Below are positions 33,570-42,795 of a stretch of DNA of 55,005 nucleotides, piece by piece. A program made the translations under genes and the position numbers. The stretch is from Bacillota bacterium (GTDB taxonomy: Bacteria; Bacillota; Clostridia; Acetivibrionales; DSM-1351), in assembly GCA_023390335.1 (NCBI GenBank), contig JAEWCZ010000002.1, positions 1-55,005 on the forward strand, in the 5' to 3' direction. The notes beneath the pieces were generated by a model. The model was not told the origin of the DNA. It saw nothing but the letters and a program-made list of their open reading frames with translations, and did not search any database. Position 1 is the stretch's first letter; the number at the start of each line of letters is the position of its first letter.

Positions 33570-34307
33570 CTAATAGTAAATCTCCATTAAATACAACCCC
33601 TGTGCAGGAGCGGTCTTACCCGCTTTTGTCCTGTCGAGTTCTGCAATAATCCCGGGAATTTCAGATTCATGCAGCTTTCCCATACCAACGTACATAAGAG
33701 TTCCTGCTATTATTCTTACCATATTATACAGAAATCCGTTTCCGGAAACCTCTATGTAAATCATATTATCTTCTTTCCTAGATACTTCCATACTATAAAT
33801 CTCTCTTACAGTACTTCTTACCTGTCCTCCGGTGGCTTGAAATGCTGCAAAATCGTGTTCTCCTATAAAATAGCCGGCGGCTTTTTGCATTTCGGCAAGG
33901 TTAAGTTCAGGTCTTACATGACATGACCTGTTTCTCATAATGGCAGAAGGTTGTGGAGCATTAAATATCAGGTACCTGTACTTTTTACCTTTTGTAGAGT
34001 ATCTTGCATGGAATTCTTCTGGAACCTCTTCCGAGTGCTTAATAACTATATCATCAGGCAACAAATTATTTATTGCATAAGAGAACTTGTCTCCGGGTAT
34101 GTTGGATTCGGTAAGAAAATGTGCAATCTGTCCGTATGCATGCACCCCCACATCTGTTCGACTGCAACCTGTAACCCCCACTTCTTCACCCAATAGTTTA
34201 GAAATAGCTTTTTGAATTACTTCCTGTACTGTTTTAGCATTTTTCTGAACCTGCCAACCATGATAATTTGTACCGTCATATTCAATAGTAAGCTTAATTT
34301 TCCTCAT
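33570..34307 (-). CDS. truA: tRNA pseudouridine(38-40) synthase
   Basis: 245 aa, normal length. The catalytic Asp52 is in the conserved 'GCSRTDVGVHA'; 'GNGFLYNMVRIIAGTL' and the N-terminal 'IEYDGTNYHGWQ' are also family marks. It modifies the anticodon stem-loop of many tRNAs. It follows ecfT by 23 nt, in the common ecfA1-ecfA2-ecfT-truA order. Confidence 0.97.
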   Translation of the reverse strand: MRKIKLTIEYDGTNYHGWQVQKNAKTVQEVIQKAISKLLGEEVGVTGCSRTDVGVHAYGQIAHFLTESNIPGDKFSYAINNLLPDDIVIKHSEEVPEEFHARYSTKGKKYRYLIFNAPQPSAIMRNRSCHVRPELNLAEMQKAAGYFIGEHDFAAFQATGGQVRSTVREIYSMEVSRKEDNMIYIEVSGNGFLYNMVRIIAGTLMYVGMGKLHESEIPGIIAELDRTKAGKTAPAQGLYLMEIYY

Positions 34308-34330
34308 AAATTTATCTGATTATTCCTTTT

Positions 34331-35152
34331 CTAAAATAACACATATTCCATTAGTAATACCCACGTCATAAATGCTACAGTTATACCAGTTACTACTGCA
34401 TCGCTTCCCGAAAAACGGAGCTGCTTCATTCTTGTTCTACCCTCACTGCCCCGGTAGCATCTGGCCTCCATTGCCGTAGCCAATTCATCTGCTCTTCTGA
34501 ATGCACTAATAAATAAAGGTATCAGCACAGGTATAAAGCTTTTTGCACGCTCAATCATATTTCCGGAATCAAAATCTGCTCCTCTGGACGACTGGGCTTT
34601 TATAATTTTATCTGTTTCATCTAATAGTGTCGGAATAAATCTTAAAGCTATAGTCATCATCATTGCGATTTCATGAACAGGCACTTTTAAACGTTTTAGT
34701 GGGCCTAAAAGCTTTTCAATAGCGTCTGTAAGGGCAATCGGTGTGGTGGTATAAGTTAACAGACTTGCTGTAATTATAAGCAGGAAAAGCCTTATAGCCA
34801 TCTTTAGAGCTACGTTAATTCCTTCATAAGTTATGCTTAAGAAACCCCAATTCCAAATTGCATTTCCTTTTATTGTAAAAATATTTATTATTCCTGCAAA
34901 AATAACAATAAATAATACCGGTTTCAGGCCTCTTAAAACAAATTTCACCGGTATGTTTGATGATACTATCGTAATAGCAGTAAACAACGCCAACAACAAA
35001 TATCCCCAGTAAGTATTTATTAAAAAAATGAATATCATCATTATAAATGTCAGAACTATTTTTGTTCTTGGGTCAGCCTTATGCAAAAGCGATTCACCCG
35101 GCACATACTGACCTATTGTTATGTCTCTTATCAATTGCCCTTCTCCTTCCAC
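34331..35152 (-). CDS. ecfT: Energy-coupling factor transporter transmembrane protein EcfT
   Basis: 273 aa with five or six membrane helices. The cytoplasmic coupling helices carry the two Arg-Gly signatures that contact the ATPases: 'QSSRGADF' and 'MEARCYRGSEGRT'. It joins EcfA1/EcfA2 to interchangeable S components for vitamin or metal uptake. It starts 7 nt after ecfA2. Confidence 0.95.
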   Translation of the reverse strand: MEGEGQLIRDITIGQYVPGESLLHKADPRTKIVLTFIMMIFIFLINTYWGYLLLALFTAITIVSSNIPVKFVLRGLKPVLFIVIFAGIINIFTIKGNAIWNWGFLSITYEGINVALKMAIRLFLLIITASLLTYTTTPIALTDAIEKLLGPLKRLKVPVHEIAMMMTIALRFIPTLLDETDKIIKAQSSRGADFDSGNMIERAKSFIPVLIPLFISAFRRADELATAMEARCYRGSEGRTRMKQLRFSGSDAVVTGITVAFMTWVLLMEYVLF

Positions 35153-35159
35153 TAACCTT

Positions 35160-36002
35160 CTAATGGTTCAAATACTTTGCCAACTCTTCTGCTGCGTCTT
35201 CTACTGTAAATACATTTTCATTTATTCCCGGATAAACGGCTTTAAGCTTTTTCATCAGATACGTTATTTGAGGAGCTGAAAGTCCAATTTTCTCTAATTC
35301 GTCAGGCTGTGCATATATCTCTTTTGAAGGTTTGTCCATGAATACAGTACCTTCATTCATGACAATTACTCTCTCCGTTAGTCTGGCAATATCCTCCATA
35401 CTGTGGGAAACAAGGATAATGGTCATGTTTGAATCTTTATGCAATTTGGTTATATAACCGAATATTTCATCTCTTCCCTTGGGGTCAAGCCCTGCGGTAG
35501 GCTCATCTAAAACCAAAATTTGAGGAGTCATTGCTACAACTCCTGCTATTGCAACCCTTCTTTTCTGGCCTCCGGAAAGCTCAAAAGGAGACTTATCAAG
35601 AACAATTTCATTAAGACCCACCGATTGTATGGCTGCCATTACTCTTTCATCTATTTCATTCTGTGAAAGCCCTTGCTTCAATAGTCCAAATGATATATCC
35701 TTCTTTACGGTTTCTTCAAAAAGCTGATGTTCTGGGTATTGAAATACAATACCAACCTGTCTTCTTAACTCCTTCAGGTTCTTTTGCTTTGTATCAATCC
35801 CATTAATTACTACTTGCCCCTTTGTCGGCTTTAAAATACCGTTCAAGTGCTGTATTAATGTAGACTTTCCTGAACCGGTGTGTCCTATAATTCCTATAAA
35901 CGCCCCATCATCTATTTCAATATTTACGTCATGGAGAGCATTTTTTTCGAAAGGTCCACCGCCCATATACGTATAATATAAGTTCTCAATTTTTATTGGC
36001 AT
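35160..36002 (-). CDS. ecfA2: Energy-coupling factor ATPase EcfA2
   Basis: 280 aa. Walker A GHTGSGKST, Q-loop 'VFQYPEHQLF', signature LSGGQKRRVA, Walker B 'ILVLDEPTAGLD', switch His in 'LVSHSMED'. It pairs with EcfA1. It is separated from ecfA1 by an opposing plus-strand methyltransferase gene, and so must be transcribed from its own promoter in 36003-36222. Confidence 0.95.
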   Translation of the reverse strand: MPIKIENLYYTYMGGGPFEKNALHDVNIEIDDGAFIGIIGHTGSGKSTLIQHLNGILKPTKGQVVINGIDTKQKNLKELRRQVGIVFQYPEHQLFEETVKKDISFGLLKQGLSQNEIDERVMAAIQSVGLNEIVLDKSPFELSGGQKRRVAIAGVVAMTPQILVLDEPTAGLDPKGRDEIFGYITKLHKDSNMTIILVSHSMEDIARLTERVIVMNEGTVFMDKPSKEIYAQPDELEKIGLSAPQITYLMKKLKAVYPGINENVFTVEDAAEELAKYLNH

Positions 36003-36222
36003 GTCCTACTCCTGATAGTTAAAATATATATAAATATTATTTCTTTATATCTTATAACATTACAAACTATAATATATCATAAATTAGCAATTTAAGTTAA
36101 GGGTTAAGCATTATACACCCAATCACTTAAACTATTTATTCAATATTCATTTGATGAATGAAATATCTCCAATTATGTATTATAATATTTATTATTATAA
36201 ATTACGGAGGTTGTTAAACTAA

Positions 36223-36819
36223 ATGAGTCAACACTATTTTACTGAAAACCCTGAATCCGAAATAAAAGAAAAAACATTTACCGAGAGTATATGCGGCTCT
36301 ACACTAACATTTACCTCCGTCAGCGGTGTTTTTTCCTTTGAAACTAAAATAGATAGAGCCTCAGAAAATCTTATTAAAAATTTTACTCCAAGTGGCTTGT
36401 CAGTTCTTGATATCGGCTGTGGTTATGGTGCTATAGGACTTTTTATTAAAAGTATTTTTCCTCAGCAAAGTATTACAATGATAGATGTTAATAATAGAGC
36501 ATTGGAATATACTAAAATAAATGCCCAAAGTAATAACCTTTCCATTGAAGCCTTAAACAGTAACCTTTTTAGTTCTCTGGCAGAAAGAATCTTTGATGAT
36601 ATAATATCAAACCCTCCAATAGCCGCCGGTAAAGAATTAAATACCCGATTGATAAAGGAATCCTATGAACACCTTTCAAAAAATGGTGCACTATGGCTTG
36701 TAGCTTTTCACAATAAAGGTGGTTCCACATTAAAAAAAGTTATGGAAACAGTTTTCGGCAATGTAACTGATGTAGACAAAAGCGGCGGGGTAAGAGTATA
36801 TAAATCAATTAAAAAATAA
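36223..36819 (+). CDS. Class I SAM-dependent methyltransferase (RsmC / YbxB-like)
   Basis: 198 aa. 'HYFTENPESE' at the start, SAM-binding motif I 'VLDIGCGYGAIGL' and catalytic 'SNPPIAAGKE' match the small rRNA guanine-N2 methyltransferase family. The likely substrate is rRNA, by family only. It is the only plus-strand gene in the ribosomal part of the window. Its 3' end converges on ecfA1 with 2 nt between the stops, and its 5' end is divergent from ecfA2. TATAAT at 36181-36186 and GGAGG before the ATG support expression. Confidence 0.88.
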   Translation: MSQHYFTENPESEIKEKTFTESICGSTLTFTSVSGVFSFETKIDRASENLIKNFTPSGLSVLDIGCGYGAIGLFIKSIFPQQSITMIDVNNRALEYTKINAQSNNLSIEALNSNLFSSLAERIFDDIISNPPIAAGKELNTRLIKESYEHLSKNGALWLVAFHNKGGSTLKKVMETVFGNVTDVDKSGGVRVYKSIKK

Positions 36820-36821
36820 AT

Positions 36822-37667
36822 TTATATTTCTTTTAAAATTTCAAAAGCCTCTTCTACAGTCAAAGGTAATTGTCCAACATTAATGCCATATTCTTTAAGA
36901 AGGTACGTTAATTCAGTAACCTGCGGAACATCAAGTCCCAGGTTTTTTACTGTATCAACATTACTAAAAACTTCTTTAGGAGTCCCATCCAAAACAATAC
37001 TGCCCTTATCAATAATTATTAACCTGTTTGCGATTGCAGCTTCGTCCATGTGGTGGGTAATGTGTATTATTGTAATACCCTCCTCTTTATTAAGCTTTTT
37101 TAGAACTTTTATAACCTCTTTTCGTCCTATAGGATCAAGCATAGATGTTGCTTCATCAAGAATAATACATTCCGGCTTCATTGCAAGGATACCTGCTATA
37201 GCAACCCTCTGCTTCTGCCCGCCTGACAGCATATGCGGTGCGCTTTTTTTATACTCTGCAATCCCCACTGTCTGTAGTGCTTCATCAACCCTTTTTCTAA
37301 TTTCAGAAGGTTCTACTCCGAGGTTTTCCGGTCCAAAGGCTACATCCTCTTCAACAGTGGTAGCTATTATTTGGTTATCCGGATTCTGAAAGACCATTCC
37401 CGCAGTACTTCGAATTTCCCACAGATTGTTTTCATCTGCGGTATTTTTACCCCAAACAATAACCTTACCTTCCAGAGGAATCAAAAGAGCATTAAGCAAC
37501 CTTGCAAATGTTGACTTTCCAGATCCGTTTCTTCCTAAAATAACTACAAAGTCCCCTTTGTCTATTGTAGTACTCACGTGTTCCAATGCAGGAATATCAA
37601 CATTCACTTCTCCATACGATTTATATGAAAAACTTACGTTTTCAACTTCAAACATATTATCACTCAT
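36822..37667 (-). CDS. ecfA1: Energy-coupling factor ATPase EcfA1
   Basis: 281 aa. Walker A GRNGSGKST, Q-loop 'VFQNPDNQI', signature LSGGQKQRVA, Walker B 'CIILDEATSMLD' (Ala instead of Pro, usual for EcfA1), 'HITHHMDE'. GGAGG is 6 nt before the ATG. It follows the rplQ terminator and is separated from its partner ecfA2 by the methyltransferase gene. Confidence 0.95.
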   Translation of the reverse strand: MSDNMFEVENVSFSYKSYGEVNVDIPALEHVSTTIDKGDFVVILGRNGSGKSTFARLLNALLIPLEGKVIVWGKNTADENNLWEIRSTAGMVFQNPDNQIIATTVEEDVAFGPENLGVEPSEIRKRVDEALQTVGIAEYKKSAPHMLSGGQKQRVAIAGILAMKPECIILDEATSMLDPIGRKEVIKVLKKLNKEEGITIIHITHHMDEAAIANRLIIIDKGSIVLDGTPKEVFSNVDTVKNLGLDVPQVTELTYLLKEYGINVGQLPLTVEEAFEILKEI

Positions 37668-37733
37668 TGAAAGCCTCCAAAATCCACCCTCTTTTAGTCT
37701 GAACAGTTATTTTATATCAAAGTTATAAAATAT

Positions 37734-37764
37734 GGGGATTAAACATTTTTACTGTTTAATCCCC
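37734..37764 (-). terminator. Terminator at the end of the S10-spc-alpha ribosomal operon
   Basis: GGGGATTAAACA (37734-37745) and TGTTTAATCCCC (37753-37764) form a perfect 12-bp stem 47 nt after rplQ, followed on the minus strand by ATATTTTAT. Confidence 0.85.
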
Positions 37765-37810
37765 ACATAATAATCACTTAGATATATGTTGATACAGATA
37801 TTTAAGTATA

Positions 37811-38335
37811 TTAAACCAATTCAAGTATTACCATCTCTGCAGCGTCGCCTCTTCTAGGTCCGAGCTTATAGATTCTGGTGTAACCGCCCTTTTTGTCCTT
37901 GTATTTAGGAGCTATTTCATCAAAAAGTTTATCTGTGATGTTTATATTCTGTCCATCAGCAGTAGCTGGTCTATATACCCAATTCATTATAAGTCTTCTT
38001 GCATGTAGTCTTGAAGCACTATCAACAGATACCATATCTGTCTTCAGCTCTCTGTCTACTACAAAATACTTCTTACCATTCTTTGAAGTCTTAGCATCGG
38101 TAAGCTTCTTTCCTTTGCTATCAGCTTTCGCAGCACTAACTTTTACTTGCTTTGAAGTAAAGTTACCTGCTTCCTTGATTGCTAAAGTGATAAGTTTTTC
38201 TGCTATATTTTTAACTTCCTTGGCTCTTGCCTCAGTAGTTTCAATTCTACCACTTACAAATAAAGCTGTTGTAAGATTCTTTAAAATAGCCTTTCTTTGG
38301 TCTGTTGCACGCCCCAACTTTCTTTGACCTGGCAT
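37811..38335 (-). CDS. rplQ: 50S ribosomal protein L17 with internal insertion
   Basis: 174 aa; most bacterial L17 proteins are about 113-130 aa. The N-terminal family core is normal ('RKLGRATDQRKAILKNLTTALF', read here up to the conserved loop) and the C-terminus ends 'GYTRIYKLGPRRGDAAEMVILELV' as usual. Between them, about residues 68-130 contain extra Lys/Ala/Asp-rich sequence ('SAAKADSKGKKLTDAKTSKNG'-like). It is the last gene of the operon. The insertion is probably lineage-specific and surface exposed. Confidence 0.95.
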   Translation of the reverse strand: MPGQRKLGRATDQRKAILKNLTTALFVSGRIETTEARAKEVKNIAEKLITLAIKEAGNFTSKQVKVSAAKADSKGKKLTDAKTSKNGKKYFVVDRELKTDMVSVDSASRLHARRLIMNWVYRPATADGQNINITDKLFDEIAPKYKDKKGGYTRIYKLGPRRGDAAEMVILELV

Positions 38336-38399
38336 TACCTATCCCTCCTTGCCTCGTATTTTACACTACTATATAATTAGCGTCTAATTTTTATAACAA

Positions 38400-39350
38400 T
38401 TATTCTTCACTTGGTGCTAAAAACAGTCCAAGTGCCTGAAGTTTTTGAAGAACCTCTTCAAGAGATTTTCTTCCAAGATTTCTTACCTTCATCATATCCT
38501 CTTCGGTTCTGTTGGTAAGATCCTCAACGGTATTGATTCCTGCTCTCTTTAAACAGTTATATGATCTAACTGACAAATCAAGCTCTTCAATAGTCATTTC
38601 GAGAACTTTCTCTTTCTTGGTTTCTTCCTTTTCAACCATAATCTCAGTATGTTTAGCCTGATCAGATAAATCTACAAACAGATTTAAATGCTCACTAAGT
38701 ATTTTAGCTCCGAGACTAATAGCTTCATCAGGATTAATACTTCCGTCAGTCCATACTTCAAGTGTCAGCTTATCGTAATCGGTAATCTGACCTACACGTG
38801 TATTTTCAACAGTGTAATTTACTTTCTTGACAGGAGTATATATAGAATCAACAGGAATGACACCTATAGGTTGACCAGCCTGTTTATTCTTATCTGCAGA
38901 TACATATCCTCTGCCTTTACTGATTACCATCTCCATGTAGAATCTATGATCGCCATTCAGTGTTGCAACATGAAGGTCAGGATTAAGTATTTCTACATCC
39001 TGGTCAGTGATAATATCACCAGCAGTTATTGGCCCTTCTCCATTTGCATCAATATAAATAACCTTTGATCCTTCGCCATGAATTAATAATGAAAGAGATT
39101 TGATATTAAGTATTATCTCAGTTACATCTTCTACCACTCCTGGAACTGTGGAGAATTCATGTAATACTCCATCAATTTTTATTGAATTGACAGCAGCACC
39201 GGGTAATGAAGAAAGTAATATTCTTCTTAAAGAATTACCGAGGGTAATACCATAGCCTCTTTCCAAAGGCTCAACTATAAACTTGCCATAAGTGTTATCA
39301 TCGCTATTTGATACACATTCAATTCTAGGCTTTTCTATTTCTATCACCAA
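38400..39350 (-). CDS. rpoA: RNA polymerase alpha subunit
   Basis: 316 aa. The N-terminal dimerisation domain ('FIVEPLERGYGITLGNSLRRILLSS') is followed by a linker at about 225-245 and the C-terminal domain with helix-hairpin-helix repeats ('NCLKRAGINTVEDL', 'VRNLGRKSLEEV'), which binds UP elements and activators. It sits between rpsD and rplQ as in other Firmicutes. Confidence 0.98.
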   Translation of the reverse strand: MVIEIEKPRIECVSNSDDNTYGKFIVEPLERGYGITLGNSLRRILLSSLPGAAVNSIKIDGVLHEFSTVPGVVEDVTEIILNIKSLSLLIHGEGSKVIYIDANGEGPITAGDIITDQDVEILNPDLHVATLNGDHRFYMEMVISKGRGYVSADKNKQAGQPIGVIPVDSIYTPVKKVNYTVENTRVGQITDYDKLTLEVWTDGSINPDEAISLGAKILSEHLNLFVDLSDQAKHTEIMVEKEETKKEKVLEMTIEELDLSVRSYNCLKRAGINTVEDLTNRTEEDMMKVRNLGRKSLEEVLQKLQALGLFLAPSEE

Positions 39351-39469
39351 GAACCCTCCCTTAACAACTTTTTATTTTTTGAGGGCAACTGATTCTAAAC
39401 GTACTTTTCATAGAGAATTATAAATAATTCTTTCAGTTGCTTCCAAGCTATAAATCCATCTAATATATA

Positions 39470-40096
39470 TTACTTGGAGTACAACTCTACGATTAAGTGT
39501 TCCCTGATTGGTAAATCAATGTCTTCTCTTGCAGGAAGAGCAACAACTTTTCCTACCAGATTTTCTTCATCAAATTCCAACCATTTTGGAACAACTTTTC
39601 CACCGGCAATTTCTCTAATTGATTTAACTTTTGGTGAACTCTTGCTCTTGTCAGCTACTGCTATTACATCTCCAACCTTTATAAGGTATGAAGGTATGTT
39701 AACACGCTTGCCATTTACTGTAAAATGACCATGTGTAACTAACTGTCTTGATTCAGGTCTTGATGTACCAAGTCCAAGTCTGTATACTACGTTATCAAGT
39801 CTTGTTTCAAGGATTTGAAGCAGGTTTTCACCTGTTATCCCTTTACGTCTTGATGCCTTTTCAAAGTATTCACTGAACTGACCTTCCAAAACACCATAAA
39901 ATCTTCTAACCTTAGCCTTTTCACGAAGCTGTATGCCGTATTCTGACATCTTCTTCTTAGCCTGTCCGTGTTGTCCAGGTGCATAAGGTCTTCTTGCTAC
40001 AGAACATTTATCAGTATAGCATCTCTCACCCTTTAGAAAAAGCTTTTCGCCTTCTCTTCTGCAGAGTCTGCAAGATGCATCAGTATATCTTGCCAT
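39470..40096 (-). CDS. rpsD: 30S ribosomal protein S4
   Basis: 208 aa. The four-Cys zinc form is present ('CRLCRREGEKLF' and 'CYTDKC'), and the S4 RNA-binding domain is at about 95-160 ('RLDNVVYRLGLGTSRPESRQLV'-type; motif RLDN..YR.G). It is a primary binder that nucleates 30S assembly. It lies 30 nt after rpsK in the alpha operon. Confidence 0.97.
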   Translation of the reverse strand: MARYTDASCRLCRREGEKLFLKGERCYTDKCSVARRPYAPGQHGQAKKKMSEYGIQLREKAKVRRFYGVLEGQFSEYFEKASRRKGITGENLLQILETRLDNVVYRLGLGTSRPESRQLVTHGHFTVNGKRVNIPSYLIKVGDVIAVADKSKSSPKVKSIREIAGGKVVPKWLEFDEENLVGKVVALPAREDIDLPIREHLIVELYSK

Positions 40097-40126
40097 CTAA
40101 GTTTACACCTCCATATTAATTATTAA

Positions 40127-40531
40127 TTATACTCTCCTGCGCTTAGGTGGTCTGCAGCCGTTATGCGGAATTGGTGTAACGTCTTTTATAAGACTTACTT
40201 CAAGTCCAGCAGCTTGCAAAGCTCTAATAGCTGCTTCTCTACCTGCTCCAGGTCCCTTTACGTATACTTCAACAGTTTTAAGTCCATGCTCCATTGCAGC
40301 TTTTGCAGCGGTCTCAGCAGCCATTTGTGCAGCAAATGGTGTACTCTTTCTTGAACCTCTGAAACCAAGTCCACCTGCACTAGCCCATGATAGTGCATTT
40401 CCGGCAGTGTCTGTCAGGGTAACAATTGTATTATTAAAAGATGAACGGATATGAGCAGCTCCACGTTCAATGTTTTTACGTTCTCTTCTTTTTCTGGTAG
40501 TTCTTTTAGCACCAGCAGTCTTCGTTGCCAT
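40127..40531 (-). CDS. rpsK: 30S ribosomal protein S11
   Basis: 134 aa. 'HIRSSFNNTIVTLTD', 'SAGGLGFRGSRKSTPFAAQ' and the C-terminal 'DVTPIPHNGCRPPKRRRV' are all diagnostic. It forms part of the mRNA exit platform with S7 and S18. It lies 21 nt after rpsM. Confidence 0.98.
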   Translation of the reverse strand: MATKTAGAKRTTRKRRERKNIERGAAHIRSSFNNTIVTLTDTAGNALSWASAGGLGFRGSRKSTPFAAQMAAETAAKAAMEHGLKTVEVYVKGPGAGREAAIRALQAAGLEVSLIKDVTPIPHNGCRPPKRRRV

Positions 40532-40552
40532 TTGTTCGCAAACCTCCTTTAA

Positions 40553-40921
40553 CTATTTCTTTTTGCCGCTAACGGGCTTTGAAGGGCCTTTTCTAGTCCT
40601 TGCATTAGTCTTTGTACGCTGACCTCTTACTGGAAGACCCATTCTGTGTCTTCTTCCTCTATAGCATCCGATTTCAATAAGACGCTTGATATTTAACGCT
40701 ATTTCTCTTCTAAGGTCACCTTCAACCTTGTATTCTTTGTCGATAACTTCTCTGATTTTGTTGATTTCATCATCAGTCAAATCTCTAACACGAGTATCAG
40801 CGTTAACGCCAGTCTTAACTAGAATTTCATTAGCTTTGGGTCTGCCAATACCGTAAATATAAGTGAGACCAATTTCTACCCTTTTTTCTCTGGGCAAATC
40901 TACTCCGGCAATACGTGCCAT
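40553..40921 (-). CDS. rpsM: 30S ribosomal protein S13
   Basis: 122 aa. 'MARIAGVDLPREKRVEIGLTYI'-type start with GIG motif ('IYGIGRPKANEIL'), 'RGRRHRMGLPVRGQRTKTNART' in family position, and a basic tail. It contacts the 50S subunit and P-site tRNA. A short hairpin lies just upstream of its start (40950-40970). Confidence 0.98.
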   Translation of the reverse strand: MARIAGVDLPREKRVEIGLTYIYGIGRPKANEILVKTGVNADTRVRDLTDDEINKIREVIDKEYKVEGDLRREIALNIKRLIEIGCYRGRRHRMGLPVRGQRTKTNARTRKGPSKPVSGKKK

Positions 40922-40949
40922 CTTTACTTACACCTCCATTAAGATTCAT

Positions 40950-40970
40950 GTGCCGCCTTATTTGCGGCAC
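40950..40970. repeat. Hairpin in the rpmJ-rpsM intergenic region
   Basis: GTGCCGC (40950-40956) and GCGGCAC (40964-40970) pair perfectly around 7 nt, 29 nt before rpsM. There is no T-tract on the minus strand, so it is not a classical terminator. The rest of the 237-bp gap between rpmJ and rpsM shows no gene. Confidence 0.5.
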
Positions 40971-41158
40971 TCAAACTAATTCTCCACCGATTGAATCATG
41001 ATATAATTCGATGCCATTCCCATAGGCTCATGTCCAAACGATATCGTCAAATATTTAAAATATCAACAAGAATAACAATGAATCGGGAAATTCTTTTGTC
41101 CAGCCGCTTCTTGCCGAGATTTTACGAAATTAAATAAAACATAGATGTGGGTCCAATA

Positions 41159-41272
41159 TTAACCCTGTTTTTGCTTGTGCTTTGGATTTTCGCAGATAAC
41201 CATTACTCTGCCTTTTCTTTTAATAATTTTGCACTTTTCGCATATAGTCTTAACTGATGGTTTTACTTTCAT
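41159..41272 (-). CDS. rpmJ: 50S ribosomal protein L36
   Basis: 37 aa, starting [15 protein letters not shown] and ending KHKQKQG. It has the zinc-binding set CxxC ... C ... H (Cys11, Cys14, Cys27, His32). GGAGG precedes the ATG. It sits between infA and rpsM, its standard place. Confidence 0.96.
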
Positions 41273-41362
41273 CGCTATATCCTCCTTATAATAAGAAAAA
41301 AATCTGCTTAATTAGTTAATTGGGTAATACTTTTATATAATAAATAATACCATTAGGTATAA

Positions 41363-41581
41363 TTATTTTGCTCTCCAAGTTATCCTTCCTCTGGTAAGGT
41401 CGTATGGTGACAATTCAAGGGTTACCTTATCTCCCGGAAGAATCCTTATGAAATTCATTCTGAGCTTACCTGATATATGAGCCAATACCTTATGCCCATT
41501 CTCAAGCTCTACCTGAAACATAGCATTAGGCAATGCTTCAATAACAGTACCTTCAACCTCTATAACATCATCTTTTGCCAA
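41363..41581 (-). CDS. infA: Translation initiation factor IF-1
   Basis: 72 aa, standard length. A single S1-like OB fold: 'MAKDDVIEVEGTVIEALPNAMF', then 'NGHKVLAHISGKLRMNFIRILPGD' and 'SPYDLTRGRITWR'. It occupies the A site of the 30S subunit during initiation. Encoded between the KOW-domain gene and rpmJ. Confidence 0.98.
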   Translation of the reverse strand: MAKDDVIEVEGTVIEALPNAMFQVELENGHKVLAHISGKLRMNFIRILPGDKVTLELSPYDLTRGRITWRAK

Positions 41582-41635
41582 ACTAACACCTCCTCCAAAG
41601 GATCAATAATACATTTATAAATTTATTGCTCTTAA

Positions 41636-41917
41636 CTAAACTTTACTGTCAACAGGTACATTATATTCAACAATTGCCTTTCTTATTTCGGCATTTGTGC
41701 ATTTTTCTCCTGAAGAAATTTTCTGTGAAATAGCTTCGATAACACTGTTTGTAATAATCAGGTGTCTCAACTTCTTTTTTTTTGGATTCTCCAGTCTTCT
41801 GGAGTTTCCGTCACTGATAAGTACATAACTATCATCAATTAAACCTGTTACTACAAATATTTTTCCTGCGTCCCGCCCTGCTTTAGAAAATACTACCTGT
41901 CCCAGGACTACATTCAA
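41636..41917 (-). CDS. KOW-domain RNA-binding protein (L14e-like)
   Basis: 93 aa. The KOW motif is at the N-terminus ('VVLGQVVFSKAGRDAGKIFVV'-type, GR..GK...V) and 'NPKKKKLRHLI' follows. Proteins of this kind resemble the archaeal/eukaryotic L14e KOW fold and are conserved between map and infA in clostridia. The role, probably ribosome associated, is not established. Confidence 0.85.
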   Translation of the reverse strand: MNVVLGQVVFSKAGRDAGKIFVVTGLIDDSYVLISDGNSRRLENPKKKKLRHLIITNSVIEAISQKISSGEKCTNAEIRKAIVEYNVPVDSKV

Positions 41918-42026
41918 TGTAATTCACCTCTAAGCTTAAAATTTACACAGTCAAACCAAATATAAATTATACAGGAAAACTAAAATTATAACAATACAAT
42001 TTATAAAAATATCTTAAAATATTTTA

Positions 42027-42794
42027 TTAGAACCTTGTCAATATAATCGGTTCGTTATTAGTAATTGCTACTGTATTTTCATAGTGTGCAGAAAGCGATT
42101 TATCAGTTGTTACAACAGTCCATCTGTTTTCTAAAACTTTTACACTATAGCTACCTGCATTAACCATTGGCTCAACAGCTATTGTCATTCCAGCTTCAAG
42201 CCGTGGGCCTCTTCTCTTTGTAACATAATTTGGTATATCAGGCATCTCATGTAAATCTTTTCCAATACCGTGCCCTACAAAATCTCTTACCACTGAAAAG
42301 CCTTTACTCTCAACGTGATTTTGAATAGCTTCTGATATATCTCTTATGTGATTGCCTATAACCATTTGTTTTAATCCTTCAAAAAAACTCTGACGCGTTT
42401 CATCAATAAGTCTTTGTGCTTCAGTATTAATATTGCCTACTGAAAAGGTTCTTGCTGCATCTGCGTGATAACCATTTAAATGCACACCAACATCTATACT
42501 GATAATATCGCCATCTTTTAAAGGCTTTAAACTCGGTATCCCATGAACCACTTCCTCGTTGACAGATGCACAAATACTACCGGGGAAAGGAGCCATTCCA
42601 GGAATACCAACATCGTAACCTTTAAACGAAGGAGTTGCATGATTCTTTTTAATATACTCTTCAGCAATTCTGTCTAATTCCTTAGTGGTAACACCCGGTA
42701 CTGTATTTTTCTTTATTAGTTGAAGAGCTTCGTATAAAATCTCTCCAGCTTTTTTCATCTTTTCAATTTCAGATTGTGATTTTATAGTAAACAT
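42027..42794 (-). CDS. map: Methionine aminopeptidase, type I
   Basis: 255 aa. The metal ligands are in place: Asp in 'SIDVGVHLNGYHADAARTF' (two Asp), His in 'GHGIGKDLHE', Glu in 'TIAVEPMVN' and Glu in 'HYENTVAI'. It removes the initiator Met from nascent proteins. It starts 1 nt after adk. Confidence 0.97.
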   Translation of the reverse strand: MFTIKSQSEIEKMKKAGEILYEALQLIKKNTVPGVTTKELDRIAEEYIKKNHATPSFKGYDVGIPGMAPFPGSICASVNEEVVHGIPSLKPLKDGDIISIDVGVHLNGYHADAARTFSVGNINTEAQRLIDETRQSFFEGLKQMVIGNHIRDISEAIQNHVESKGFSVVRDFVGHGIGKDLHEMPDIPNYVTKRRGPRLEAGMTIAVEPMVNAGSYSVKVLENRWTVVTTDKSLSAHYENTVAITNNEPIILTRF

Positions 42795-42795
42795 C

